Shown: in pieces, positions 38,956-48,973 of the stretch | Layout of the letters: each line of letters begins with the position of its first letter | How positions within the stretch are numbered: position 1 is the first letter of the stretch | Made by a program: the position numbers and the translations under genes | From: JBDHXE01 sp035445085 | GTDB lineage: Bacteria; Bacteroidota; Ignavibacteria; Kapaibacteriales; UBA2268 | Assembly: GCA_035445085.1 (NCBI GenBank) | Contig: DAOMQA010000014.1 | Coordinates: 1 to 62,367 of the forward strand | Direction of reading: 5' to 3' | DNA: 62,367 nucleotides | The notes under the pieces: model-generated | Databases searched by the model: none | Seen by the model: only the letters and a program-made list of their open reading frames with translations | What the model was told of the DNA's origin: nothing

Positions 38956-41900
38956 TTATTTGTCATCTAACAATCTGAATCCACCAACAACTACAGAGAA
39001 GTTTTTAACAGTTTGAGCGCCATTTGGAGTGCTTATCACTGCAACGAAAGCTTGGCTTTGAACTCTAGATTCGTTTTTAGATAATAAATCCCAAACTTGA
39101 ACGGCATTTCTGTCTGCTTCGCCATCATTATTATATTCGTCATGTTGCAATGTTTTAATTAAATCTCCAGCAATAGTATATATTTCGATAGTACATTTTT
39201 TAGGTAACTTCGTAAAATATATCTTAGTATCGTAAGGTGATTTTATTCCTTGATGTGTTATATAGTAAGGGTTAGGAACAACCTGAACACCGTCTAACAT
39301 TTCATCAGTATAATCATTATTAATAGGAGTGCTTGTGCTTACTTTTGCAATAATAGTAGCTCCTGGTAAAGGCAAGCCTAAAGCGCCACCGGTAGTTCTT
39401 AAGTAAATCTTATCACCAGCTTTAAAGTCTTGCGCTGTCCAGATATTATAATCTGGATTTGCTTTCCAAGTATTCCCTGCTGATTTATTTGATTTTTTAC
39501 CTTTATTAGCAAAATCTAAAGCGAATTGTACACCACTGATATTTACCATATTAACAAAATCTAAAGTATCTTTTCCATCTATAGATACGCTAGACATCAT
39601 ATATTTCCCTTGGAATCCAGTATATGCTTGTTGTTCTGCATCGGCATACATAGGATCAACTGGTCTAGCTATCTGAGCAGCTAATCTAATGTCAGCAGTT
39701 GTAGTTCTTGCAGAAGCAGCATTAGAAATAAAACCAAATGCATGGATATTAAATTTACCGATAAACTCATTTGTATTTCTTCCTAAATAGCTAAGGTTTC
39801 TTGGATCAGGATATAATCTTGTAGTTTTATATATAGCTGCACCACTTGATTCATTTAAAGCCGTAACTGGAGGTATGTCTAAATGAGGCATATCTGTTGG
39901 ATAATGCACCCCGATAGAATCCCCTGTAGCTGCAGGTATCTTTAATTCAGTTAGGTTACGAACTTTTACATTAAGGTAAGGTACGTTAAATGTATTCTTA
40001 TCTTTATTTTTATTGTAAGCTAATTCTTTAGTTTCAGTGCCACCTGGCAAGAACTCAAGTTCATATATACCAGGTCCATTATTGAAAGAACCGTATTTAA
40101 ATTGGTTTGTTGTATAATTTACACCTACTACTTGGGTACTCATAACTAAATCTGTATTTACAGTAGAAGTTAGGATTGCAGGGTCATTGACAAAGTTTAT
40201 TGGTGTGGTAGCAGTAACGCCTTCTCCATAAGCAGTAGTCAAAGTTAAAGAATCTGGGCGGAAACGTCCAGCTAACTGCGTAATAGTAAAGTCGAAACTA
40301 AAACCTAAAATACCATAAGCACTTGTATGCCAATTTGATGTATAGCAATAACCTGGATAAGTAAAATCGCCAGAATAGAATCTACCAGTTCTTGTAATTT
40401 GTCCTTTTGCAAAAGGAGTTCCGAAATCAACAGAATCGCCAGTAGTTCTATCTACAATTACGCTATCTGTTAATACAACAGACGCAGCATTTTCAGAGAA
40501 CAAGTTTGTATATGAAAAATTACAAGTTTGGTCTTCGTATAAGGCAAAACCAGCGTATAAAGTATCACCAGTCTTCTTACTAGTTAATGTCATTAAAGAA
40601 CGATATAAACCGAACTGTCCAGTTTGGTCCTGACGGAAATTAAGTGCAGAAGCGTCCCAGAATGGTTCGAATTTTAATACTAATGAGTCGCCTTCAAATT
40701 TTTGTATAACTCTATCTGGATCAACAGAGAAGAATTTGAAGTTATATAAGCCGCCTACTAAAGATGAATCAACGTGTATAACTTGAATTTCTGGAGCTTT
40801 ACCCACTGGAGCAGCTGTAGGAATAGAAGTTTTAAAGTTAGGTAATCCTTCGCCACCAGTATTTAATTTATTGTTTGTAGGCTGTAAGAAATCACCTTCA
40901 TCATTAGCTAATACTTTATAATAATATTCTATATTATTTAAAAGCCTTTCAGTTTTTGCTGGGTCTTCATTTTCGTCTATATAACCATCGCCGTTATCAT
41001 CGCCAATATCAGTAAATGTTCTATTATTAGTAACCCACTGCATATATGGAGAAATAACCTCTTCCCTTACTTCTTTTCTTTGTTGTAAGTCAGCAATTTC
41101 TAATTTTACAGCAATACCTTGGATATAGCTATATAAAGAATCTTGTATACGTTTTAACGCCACAGTATCACCCATATTATATCTCCAATCTCTTGGCACC
41201 CAAACATCAAAAGCATAGTTTGTGCCTTCAGATACTCTCTTTGTAGCATCAATATAAATAGAGTCTGTAGATGTTCTAATAATGACAGAATCTTTCAATT
41301 TTTCGTCATATTTTTTGAAATAAGAACCTACTACGCCATCAGGGAAAGTCTTTAACATTTGGTTATACCAACTCATATTTCTAATTAAAGTCTTTTGTTC
41401 GTAGAATAATGGGTTAAATTTCAATAATGAACGATCTAAATGAATAACACCAACTGTAACTGAATCAAAAATTTCATTTCTTAGATTGTTAGAATAATAC
41501 AAAGGAGTATTACCTTGCTTACGAGTTATAGTACCTTCAGGGCTTGTTTGTAATGTTGGGTCTCTATCAATAATTTTTTTCCAATATAGCCCCCAAGGAG
41601 TATAGAAGCCAGATGTATCAATTGATATAATATAAGGCTGAATAATATCAACAGTTTTGCTATTAATTGTATAAGGAACTTGTATTCTACCCATTCGCAT
41701 ACCTGCGCCTGTTCTCATAACTCTTATAGCCATCGTATCAATTACATTACCTTTATCGTCCATATAAGGACCTAATATTGAAAAGTCATCTATCTTAGGA
41801 AAAGATGGATTATCAGAAAAACCACCAGCTGAATAAGTTGATTTATAGAATGGAGGTAACATACCGTAAGTTTGGACTAATTTCCAACCAAAAGGTCCCT

Positions 41901-43680
41901 TACCAGAAGGAAATTGTGAGTTACCCGCAATTTTATTTTCATCATAAGCATCAAGGTCTGTTCTTCTCGCTCTATATATAGAGTAACCCATAAAATCAAG
42001 TCCTTTTTCGTCCACATCAACACTTAGTTCTGCAGTATTATCCCATTTAATAATATTACCATTATTTAAATTAATAGACTCAATAACCATTGACCTATCT
42101 GGAGGAACTGGAGCACGGAAGTTATTATCATAAACAGATTGAGCAAATTTATCTTTACGAGCTAATTCATTTAAGTCTTCGCAAGTACCATCAGCTTCGC
42201 CACCTTTGGCAGCATTCGCTAGAATAATACCAACTACAACGCGAACAGTGTCTGCAGGTCTCATATGGAATGGACCAGTAGACATCATAAATCGTTTATC
42301 ACCCGGTCCATCGTCACCTTGGCGAACACCAGCAGCCATAAACTGATATCTTTCATCATCAGTTTGTTTATCTTGTTCAATTGGCCAGTTATTGAAAGTT
42401 ACCAAGCCTAATTGACTACTATTTGCGTAATAAGCGGAGTCCTTTCTTACAAAGTAGTCTCTAGGGGCATCTAAACCATCTTTAGCTTCATCCCAAAGTC
42501 TTTGAGTTTTGATAGTATCAACTCTAATTATATTACCTTCATCATCTCTAATTTCTTTATAAGTAGTATCATAATATTTTACTACAGCTGGAGATTCTAA
42601 GAAGTCAAATCCTAAATAGCCAAAGCCAAAACCTCTTTCGCCTCTATCAGTATTAGACCATTGGATTGCCATATTTAAAGTATCGCCACCATCGCATTCA
42701 TAGAATTTAACACGGTCATTGCCAGCGCCATAGCTTGCAGAAGCGGCACGTGCAATATCCACGTCCATTACAGGAGCTAACCAACATTGCCATAAAGTAT
42801 CTTTAGAATAGTTAGTTAATTCGTATTTAATGAAAATGAAATCACGGTAATCACCAAAGCCCCAAGAATATATCATCTGTTCTACTTGCATACGTAATGG
42901 ATAACCTTTTTCACGTACAGAGGCTCCACCTTCATAGCGACTTAGGTCTGTATCTTTATATGTAGAAAAAATATCTTCACTAGATATAAAAGCAGGACCT
43001 TTCTTAAAATTATTTGTATTTCTCAAATCAGTTTGAGGGATATAATGACCAAAATATCTTTTAGTCTTTAATGTATCTTCTACTCGTGTAGACGCATCCC
43101 ATATTGGCCAATTATATTGGTGAGTAGGGTCAGTAGGCTCGCCGCTGCCTGTCTTGAAATCTATAGAGAAGTAAGTTCTGTATTTATAAATATCAGAGCC
43201 GTCATAGCTTTCTACATCCGCAGTAGTAGAGTTAGGTCCCCCTTCATTAATACGCCCAGGAACAAACCAACCTCTACCAGACCAAGGATTGTAAGATATT
43301 GCCACTAAGCTTTTAGCATTTGTATCAGTGCTATTTTTTAAGTATTTCTTAGCAGCAAACCAAAAACCGCCAGCAAAAATATATTGATTTTGAGAACCAC
43401 GGGGCCAATATCCACCCCCGCGTGTATTACGAGCATCAAAAGCAAAAATACCATAGTTAGTAGTATAAAAATCAATATTACTTACAGTATTTTTTTGTAA
43501 ATCAAATACACCACTATATGTTTTACTTTGTAATTTTTCGCTTTCATTTGCAGTCTTATCCTTATTATCCTTTTGGTTATGAGTATGGATAGTACCGGCA
43601 TAAATACTCGAAGTAGTACTGAAAATGAAGAAGCTCAAGGCTACCGTCATTAAACAGAGTATTTTATTAAATTTCATCAT
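38956..43680 (-). CDS. large secreted protein with T9SS-like C-terminal domain
   Basis: A 1574-residue exported protein with N-terminal signal (ILCLMTVALSFFIFSTTSSIYAG). The start is rich in W/G segments (FAFDARNTRGGGYWPRG, FAGGFWFAAKK). An EF-hand/dockerin-like calcium loop is at about 895 (DIGDDNGDGYIDENED). The end (VVPNPYYITHQG, CTIEIYTIAGDLIKTLQHDE, FSVVVGGFR) resembles the FlgD-like/T9SS C-terminal fold of Ignavibacteria-type surface proteins. It lies between a TonB receptor and a PorV-family gene on one strand, consistent with a surface-exposed cargo. The molecular function is unknown. Confidence 0.7.
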   Translation of the reverse strand: MMKFNKILCLMTVALSFFIFSTTSSIYAGTIHTHNQKDNKDKTANESEKLQSKTYSGVFDLQKNTVSNIDFYTTNYGIFAFDARNTRGGGYWPRGSQNQYIFAGGFWFAAKKYLKNSTDTNAKSLVAISYNPWSGRGWFVPGRINEGGPNSTTADVESYDGSDIYKYRTYFSIDFKTGSGEPTDPTHQYNWPIWDASTRVEDTLKTKRYFGHYIPQTDLRNTNNFKKGPAFISSEDIFSTYKDTDLSRYEGGASVREKGYPLRMQVEQMIYSWGFGDYRDFIFIKYELTNYSKDTLWQCWLAPVMDVDIARAASASYGAGNDRVKFYECDGGDTLNMAIQWSNTDRGERGFGFGYLGFDFLESPAVVKYYDTTYKEIRDDEGNIIRVDTIKTQRLWDEAKDGLDAPRDYFVRKDSAYYANSSQLGLVTFNNWPIEQDKQTDDERYQFMAAGVRQGDDGPGDKRFMMSTGPFHMRPADTVRVVVGIILANAAKGGEADGTCEDLNELARKDKFAQSVYDNNFRAPVPPDRSMVIESINLNNGNIIKWDNTAELSVDVDEKGLDFMGYSIYRARRTDLDAYDENKIAGNSQFPSGKGPFGWKLVQTYGMLPPFYKSTYSAGGFSDNPSFPKIDDFSILGPYMDDKGNVIDTMAIRVMRTGAGMRMGRIQVPYTINSKTVDIIQPYIISIDTSGFYTPWGLYWKKIIDRDPTLQTSPEGTITRKQGNTPLYYSNNLRNEIFDSVTVGVIHLDRSLLKFNPLFYEQKTLIRNMSWYNQMLKTFPDGVVGSYFKKYDEKLKDSVIIRTSTDSIYIDATKRVSEGTNYAFDVWVPRDWRYNMGDTVALKRIQDSLYSYIQGIAVKLEIADLQQRKEVREEVISPYMQWVTNNRTFTDIGDDNGDGYIDENEDPAKTERLLNNIEYYYKVLANDEGDFLQPTNNKLNTGGEGLPNFKTSIPTAAPVGKAPEIQVIHVDSSLVGGLYNFKFFSVDPDRVIQKFEGDSLVLKFEPFWDASALNFRQDQTGQFGLYRSLMTLTSKKTGDTLYAGFALYEDQTCNFSYTNLFSENAASVVLTDSVIVDRTTGDSVDFGTPFAKGQITRTGRFYSGDFTYPGYCYTSNWHTSAYGILGFSFDFTITQLAGRFRPDSLTLTTAYGEGVTATTPINFVNDPAILTSTVNTDLVMSTQVVGVNYTTNQFKYGSFNNGPGIYELEFLPGGTETKELAYNKNKDKNTFNVPYLNVKVRNLTELKIPAATGDSIGVHYPTDMPHLDIPPVTALNESSGAAIYKTTRLYPDPRNLSYLGRNTNEFIGKFNIHAFGFISNAASARTTTADIRLAAQIARPVDPMYADAEQQAYTGFQGKYMMSSVSIDGKDTLDFVNMVNISGVQFALDFANKGKKSNKSAGNTWKANPDYNIWTAQDFKAGDKIYLRTTGGALGLPLPGATIIAKVSTSTPINNDYTDEMLDGVQVVPNPYYITHQGIKSPYDTKIYFTKLPKKCTIEIYTIAGDLIKTLQHDEYNNDGEADRNAVQVWDLLSKNESRVQSQAFVAVISTPNGAQTVKNFSVVVGGFRLLDDK

Positions 43681-43712
43681 TTTTTAACCTTTTATTACTT
43701 TTATTTTACTCA

Positions 43713-46700
43713 TTAAAACCAGAATACCATACTGAAGTATACACTTCTTGGTGCTTGGAAGTTACCTCTGAATTTGATAGCTGTTTCAACATATCTGAAG
43801 TAGCTTTCGTAAGTTTCTGATTGTGTTACTATTCCATTTTTGTCTAAGTCTGCAATTTCGTTATATAATCTGTTACCATAGCTATCATATTGATTAGCCC
43901 CAAATGTAGTTGGGTTAGAGATGTCGGCATTTTTGAAATATGACGTTGATACGAAATCCCCAACTTGACGGTCAAAAGTTCTGCCATCGTCAATTGGGTC
44001 GCCAGTAGCAGAATAAACGCCAACAGCTGCTGTTCTATTTAAGATATTAAAAATATCCAAATAAAACGCAACTCTACTATTACCAGCACCGTCTCCAAAA
44101 ATGTCCTTTAAGTATAATTCTTTAGAAATTTTAGCATCTAAAGTAAATACAGAAGGCTGACGCTCTGCATTTATTTCTGAAATAGGTCTTCCATTTCTAT
44201 CGGTTCTAGTATAAGGGGTGCCACTTCTAAACATTGATGTAAGTACAAAAGTAGTGTTTTCTAAAGGTTGAATTCCTCCCACAGAAGGACCTTGGTCGTC
44301 CATCCAATAAAATACAGCATTCGCTTTTAAGAAGTGCGGTATATCTTGAGGCATTACATATTCAGCTAATGGGAATGTTGGCTTTTGAGTATATGGATCA
44401 ATAGCAACATTATAGTTAGAAGATGGGTTAGCAGAAGTACCAGAAACCTTAGAAATAGTATAGCTAATATCGAAAGCAAAGTTCCTATCTCTTGATTGTG
44501 GCATTCTTAATTCAAATTCAAGTCCTCTTGATGAACCGTATTCAGCAACAGTATATTGGTAATATGGTTCTGGAACAGCAGGAATAAATACAACACCTAA
44601 TTGATTATATATATCTTTGTAGTATACAGTAGCTTTAAAAAGTAAATTTTCTGTTAATGCTTGATTATATTCAATCTCGTACATATTATTTCTTTGAGCA
44701 TCCATATTAGGATCGCCAAGTATATTACCGCCACGTAGCACATCAACATTAAAGTTATTATACATATACTGTAAGTTAGGCATTTGGAAAAACATACCAT
44801 AATTAAATCTTAAAGTAGATTGGTCAGTGATAGGATAAACAACATTTATTCTTGGGCTAACTTGGAATTTAGCTGTTGCTTGCCCAAAACCAGTATCGGC
44901 TCTAATCGAAGTAAAGGAATTAGAAGGTAATCTGTACTCAGAGTTAGGATTGAAATAATCAAATCTTAATCCTGGGCTAAAAGTAATACCTTTGAATTTA
45001 ATTTGATCGTTAATATATAGAGCTGCTTTTGTTGGTTTTTTAGATTGAGTAGTTTTTTCTTTAATTACTTCATTATCGGCATAAAGGTTACCACCAAAAC
45101 GGCCATCTGTAAACACATCAAAGAATGGATTACCATCGTAAGGATTACCGTTATAGTGTCTGTTTAGATCATACATTGTAACTTGTAAGCCAGTTTTTAA
45201 GGTGTGTTGGAAATTATTTATTTTGAAGTTATTAGTATAAGAACCGTCGAACGACCAGAAAGAGCCTTCGCGGAAACTGAACGAACCACCACCAGAAGTA
45301 TTAAACAAGCCAGCCATACCATAAGCATTTCTTGTACCAGTTGAGTTGTCTTGTCCTTCAAAGTATCCTGTTAATGGATTTCTTTGAGGTAAATCAAAAC
45401 GAGCATATCCATCCTTAGTAAAAGATAGTGATGTTAAAGGAGTATAATCGTCAATAATTTTATCATGCCCAGCCACTAATTTACCATTAGATACGGCATA
45501 ATTATCTTGTGGTTCCCACACATCAAATTTAGAGAAGAAGCCTGGATCGCTATTTCCAATTCTACGAGCGCTATAATCATTATTTTCAGAATATCCAATT
45601 CTAATTTCATAGAATGAAGATGGAGTAAGAGTATGATTAATTAAAGCAAAGAAGTTAGATACAACTTGATCCATAACGTTTTGTTTTTCTATTCTTTCAG
45701 GTATACCATTAGTTACTGGAGTGCCGTCAGGATTAGTTCTTAATTGAAATGTACCATCAGCCATTTTGTCGTATACATAACCTTCATCATTAGAGTATAG
45801 TCTTCCCCATTCAGAGAATTCAAAACTTGAGATACCATACGTACCACCTAAAGTTAATTGAATTTGATCGCTAAGAGCAAATTTAAGACGTGGGGTAATA
45901 CTTCTAACCCAAGATCTGTTGTCTGGCATTTGGCCTAAGTTATTGCCATAAGGATCGGAAATTTCATAACTATTATCGCGATTCTTTTCATAGAAATATG
46001 AACCAGATAAATAAAATGTAGAATTTTTAAGGAACGGTAACGGACCACCAGTACCAAATTCAAAAGTATGTTCATTACTTGATTGCAATTGACTACCTTC
46101 TCCAGATTCAATAGCTTTTAATCGAGAATTTTCTCTAACTACTTTCATACCTGTAGATTGGCTACCCCAAAGAGGCGCTAGATCTGTTCTATATCTAATC
46201 CAACCATCATATCTATCTGTTCTACCAGTTTGAACGATAGAATTAGAAAGACCACCAGATACATCACCGTATTCTGCAGAAAAACCACCAGTTAATACTT
46301 GTATTTCTTCTACTGCAAATGATGATACCATAGGATAGTATCCAGAACCAGCTGCACCAAAACCACCAGTGAATTGGTTCGACACATCAATACCATCAAC
46401 ACGGATTTGAGTTTCGTTAGTTCTACTACCACGGATAGAGAATCCTCCACCAGTTTGAATCACACCAGCAGACAAACCAATAACCCCAGAGACGCCTTCA
46501 CGAGCGGTGTTTTGGATCTCTTGGCGAGAGATTTTATTCACTGAACCTTGTCTATCTGTTTCAATTAACCTGGCGCCAGTTATTATAGTTTCTTTTAACA
46601 TAACTGTACCACTTGATAGTGTAACATTCAAGGTAGAAGTCTGGTCAGCAGAAATTCTAACTTGCTTTCTAACAGGTTCCATCCCAGTGAATGTAAACTT

Positions 46701-46922
46701 GACTGTATATTCGCCAGCTGTAATGTTTACAAGGGTATAACTACCATCTTTTTCTTTAACATACATACCGCGATTGGTACCCTCCACGAATACCGAAGCA
46801 CCAACAAGTCCTTTTCCTTCGCTATCTACAACTTTTCCCTGCAGTATTCCATATATACTTGCAAAGGTATCGACTGAAAAGAACAATATTGAAAGGAGAG
46901 TAATAAGTAACACTTTACGCAT
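43713..46922 (-). CDS. TonB-dependent receptor with carboxypeptidase regulatory-like domain
   Basis: A 1069-residue outer-membrane receptor. After a signal peptide (MRKVLLITLLSILFFSVDTFAS) comes a carboxypeptidase-regulatory-like domain (about 27-107, GKVVDSEGKGLVGASVFVEG). The plug follows (about 115-235, with GVIGLSAGVIQTGGGFSIRGSR, RVDGIDVSNQF and EYGDVSGG). The barrel ends in SVYFSMVFWF with the terminal Phe. The gene follows an ECF sigma/anti-sigma pair by about 95 bp on the same strand and precedes a candidate T9SS cargo and PorV. Receptors of this kind take up glycans, siderophores or cobalamin, or act in surface signalling; the substrate is unknown. Confidence 0.85.
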   Translation of the reverse strand: MRKVLLITLLSILFFSVDTFASIYGILQGKVVDSEGKGLVGASVFVEGTNRGMYVKEKDGSYTLVNITAGEYTVKFTFTGMEPVRKQVRISADQTSTLNVTLSSGTVMLKETIITGARLIETDRQGSVNKISRQEIQNTAREGVSGVIGLSAGVIQTGGGFSIRGSRTNETQIRVDGIDVSNQFTGGFGAAGSGYYPMVSSFAVEEIQVLTGGFSAEYGDVSGGLSNSIVQTGRTDRYDGWIRYRTDLAPLWGSQSTGMKVVRENSRLKAIESGEGSQLQSSNEHTFEFGTGGPLPFLKNSTFYLSGSYFYEKNRDNSYEISDPYGNNLGQMPDNRSWVRSITPRLKFALSDQIQLTLGGTYGISSFEFSEWGRLYSNDEGYVYDKMADGTFQLRTNPDGTPVTNGIPERIEKQNVMDQVVSNFFALINHTLTPSSFYEIRIGYSENNDYSARRIGNSDPGFFSKFDVWEPQDNYAVSNGKLVAGHDKIIDDYTPLTSLSFTKDGYARFDLPQRNPLTGYFEGQDNSTGTRNAYGMAGLFNTSGGGSFSFREGSFWSFDGSYTNNFKINNFQHTLKTGLQVTMYDLNRHYNGNPYDGNPFFDVFTDGRFGGNLYADNEVIKEKTTQSKKPTKAALYINDQIKFKGITFSPGLRFDYFNPNSEYRLPSNSFTSIRADTGFGQATAKFQVSPRINVVYPITDQSTLRFNYGMFFQMPNLQYMYNNFNVDVLRGGNILGDPNMDAQRNNMYEIEYNQALTENLLFKATVYYKDIYNQLGVVFIPAVPEPYYQYTVAEYGSSRGLEFELRMPQSRDRNFAFDISYTISKVSGTSANPSSNYNVAIDPYTQKPTFPLAEYVMPQDIPHFLKANAVFYWMDDQGPSVGGIQPLENTTFVLTSMFRSGTPYTRTDRNGRPISEINAERQPSVFTLDAKISKELYLKDIFGDGAGNSRVAFYLDIFNILNRTAAVGVYSATGDPIDDGRTFDRQVGDFVSTSYFKNADISNPTTFGANQYDSYGNRLYNEIADLDKNGIVTQSETYESYFRYVETAIKFRGNFQAPRSVYFSMVFWF

Positions 46923-47017
46923 ATAGCAACTCCTAAAATAATTATCAATTTATTATTATATAAAATTCAAATTTAATCATTATTTAGCAAATAAATAAAT
47001 TTTTATTCACTTTTTAT

Positions 47018-48328
47018 CTAAAATTGGAAGTAAATCCCCCACACAAAGGATAGATTATTAATCGTTCCTTTAGTATTTTTGAGCGGTAAGTTATAATTAA
47101 ATGAGCGAGCTTCGGCACCTGCCGATAAGTATAAATTATAAAGAAGATTATACTTAGCAACTACTCTACTCATTGCAACCATACCATCAGAATTACCTCC
47201 TAAGCCTACTCTGCCATCTATCGCAAAATTATTATAATTGAACAAATTTTGTTCATAGAAAATAGTACCCCAGTAATTTTTTTCTGTTTCCTTAACTTGA
47301 ATAGGAACTAATATATAATCACCACTATTAGGGTCTAAGACCTCCACCATTGCGTTTGAGTTATTTGAGGACCTTACTTTAATAAATTTAGTATTCGGAT
47401 AATCAAATTCTGATAAACCAAATTCAATACCTACCCTTATATCCTTATCTATCGAATATGAAATACTTTGAGAATAATTCTTAATAGCAGTATTATCATA
47501 AGTATTAAATCCATTCCTTGCAAAATCGTAAGACATAGTTGTAGTTAGATTAATTTCACTATCAGCATAATTTAAGAATCCCGAAAAATCATTTAATGCA
47601 TTATGATTAATAGAGCTAATGTGGCTATTAATTACTTGTATTTTATTACTGTTAGTATTATATCCATTACCGTAAATACTATTATTGTCATTACCGTTAT
47701 GACTTAATAAGTTATCAAAACTTGTAACTCTTTGCTCAGGAGTTGTGGGTGCTTGTTGTGAGACAATAGTATTAGTTGCATTAGCCAAATTACTATAATC
47801 ATTATCTGCATTGATGGGTGCAATTGTATTAGTATTTGCTACATCCGCAGTGTTCTTAATAATAATTGTACGATTCTTATAATTATTAGTATTCTTTATA
47901 GTTTTGCCAACTATGTTTGCAGTAGTTTTTTTGTTATTTGTAGTGTTATCTTCTAATAATTGGCTATCATCAGCTGAGAATTCCGATATATAGAAAAATT
48001 GGTCACTTGTCTGGAACAAAGCGATAAATAAAAAGAAAATTGCTAACGAGGCAACCCTATAATATGTATTATATGGTTTTTTAATAGGTTTTATATTAGG
48101 AATATCCTTGAGAATATTCATCATAATTTTATCTTCAGTTTCTCTTTTAACTGAAGCTGGCAACATAATACTATCGGCATCATTTATCATAGCAAGATGA
48201 AGCTCTAAGAAGCTATCAAACTCTTCCTTTGCAATAGGGTCTTCTTTGAGCAGGCGGCGCAAAGTTTCATCTTCGGCAACTGAAAGCTCTCCATCAATAT
48301 ACTTTGATATTAACACATCAAGATTCAT
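47018..48328 (-). CDS. anti-sigma factor with C-terminal outer-membrane-barrel-like domain
   Basis: A 436-residue protein. Residues 1-70 form a helical anti-sigma domain of the zinc-finger-less type (LISKYIDGELSVAEDETLRRLLKEDPIAKEEFDSF). One transmembrane helix lies at about 89-107 (YRVASLAIFFLFIALFQ). An Asn/Thr-rich low-complexity linker spans about 120-240. The remaining about 190 residues consist of alternating strands (IRVGIEFGLSEF, FAIDGRVGLGG, NLYLSAGAEARSF) ending in SFVWGIYFQF with a terminal Phe, as expected of outer-membrane barrels. It overlaps the ECF sigma gene by 11 bp, so the regulatory pairing is firm. The barrel-like tail is unusual for an anti-sigma factor. Confidence 0.7.
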   Translation of the reverse strand: MNLDVLISKYIDGELSVAEDETLRRLLKEDPIAKEEFDSFLELHLAMINDADSIMLPASVKRETEDKIMMNILKDIPNIKPIKKPYNTYYRVASLAIFFLFIALFQTSDQFFYISEFSADDSQLLEDNTTNNKKTTANIVGKTIKNTNNYKNRTIIIKNTADVANTNTIAPINADNDYSNLANATNTIVSQQAPTTPEQRVTSFDNLLSHNGNDNNSIYGNGYNTNSNKIQVINSHISSINHNALNDFSGFLNYADSEINLTTTMSYDFARNGFNTYDNTAIKNYSQSISYSIDKDIRVGIEFGLSEFDYPNTKFIKVRSSNNSNAMVEVLDPNSGDYILVPIQVKETEKNYWGTIFYEQNLFNYNNFAIDGRVGLGGNSDGMVAMSRVVAKYNLLYNLYLSAGAEARSFNYNLPLKNTKGTINNLSFVWGIYFQF

Positions 48329-48881
48329 TGAGTTCCTTTATCAATGGTTTTAAAAGTACTTTTAATTGTGTTCTGGCTCTAAATACACGAATTTTAGCTA
48401 AAGATACTTCAATTCCCAATACTTCGGCAATTTCATTGTACGACAAATCATTATACTCTCTAAGCACTATAGCTTCTTGAAGGGCTGCAGGTAGCTTTTG
48501 TATAGCTTTTTGTATTTCTCTTTTTAATCCAAAATCACCAACAGCATCTTTATCCGTATATATATGATTATCCTCTATTTCTTCGGTAATCCTTTTGCTA
48601 CGAATGTGATTTATACAAATATTATGGGCAATTCTGAATAGCCAAGCACCAAAACTAACCCCTTTGAATGTTTCCCTTTTCTCATAAATCTTTATAAAAA
48701 TCTCCTGAAAACAATCATTTGCTAAATCTTGGTCTCCAACCATTCTTAAGCAATAGCGATATACTTTTTGAGCATAAGCCTCATAAAGAATCTTAAAAGC
48801 CTCTGCACTACCATCTTTAATTTTAGATGATGCATTGGCAATATCTTCTTCAGTTATCGTATTTTGCTTTTTAAACCACAT
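48318..48881 (-). CDS. ECF-type RNA polymerase sigma factor
   Basis: A 187-residue sigma-70 family factor of the extracytoplasmic-function type. Region 2 has YRYCLRMVGDQDLANDCFQEIFIKIYE (about 40-66) and FGAWLFRIAHNICINHIRSK (about 77-96). Region 4 has LPAALQEAIVLREYNDLSYNEIAEVLGIEVSLAKIRVFRARTQLK with the helix-turn-helix. I take ATG 48881; a TTG at 48920 would add 13 residues. Its stop lies inside the start of the anti-sigma gene (11-bp overlap). The likely regulon includes the downstream TonB receptor and cargo genes, which is inference. Confidence 0.88.
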   Translation of the reverse strand: MWFKKQNTITEEDIANASSKIKDGSAEAFKILYEAYAQKVYRYCLRMVGDQDLANDCFQEIFIKIYEKRETFKGVSFGAWLFRIAHNICINHIRSKRITEEIEDNHIYTDKDAVGDFGLKREIQKAIQKLPAALQEAIVLREYNDLSYNEIAEVLGIEVSLAKIRVFRARTQLKVLLKPLIKELNES

Positions 48882-48973
48882 ATTGTATTTTATTACACAA
48901 TTAACTATATATAATGACAATGTAATTACATTAAAAGTTACAAGTAATTACTGATTAATTAACATACCTTATT

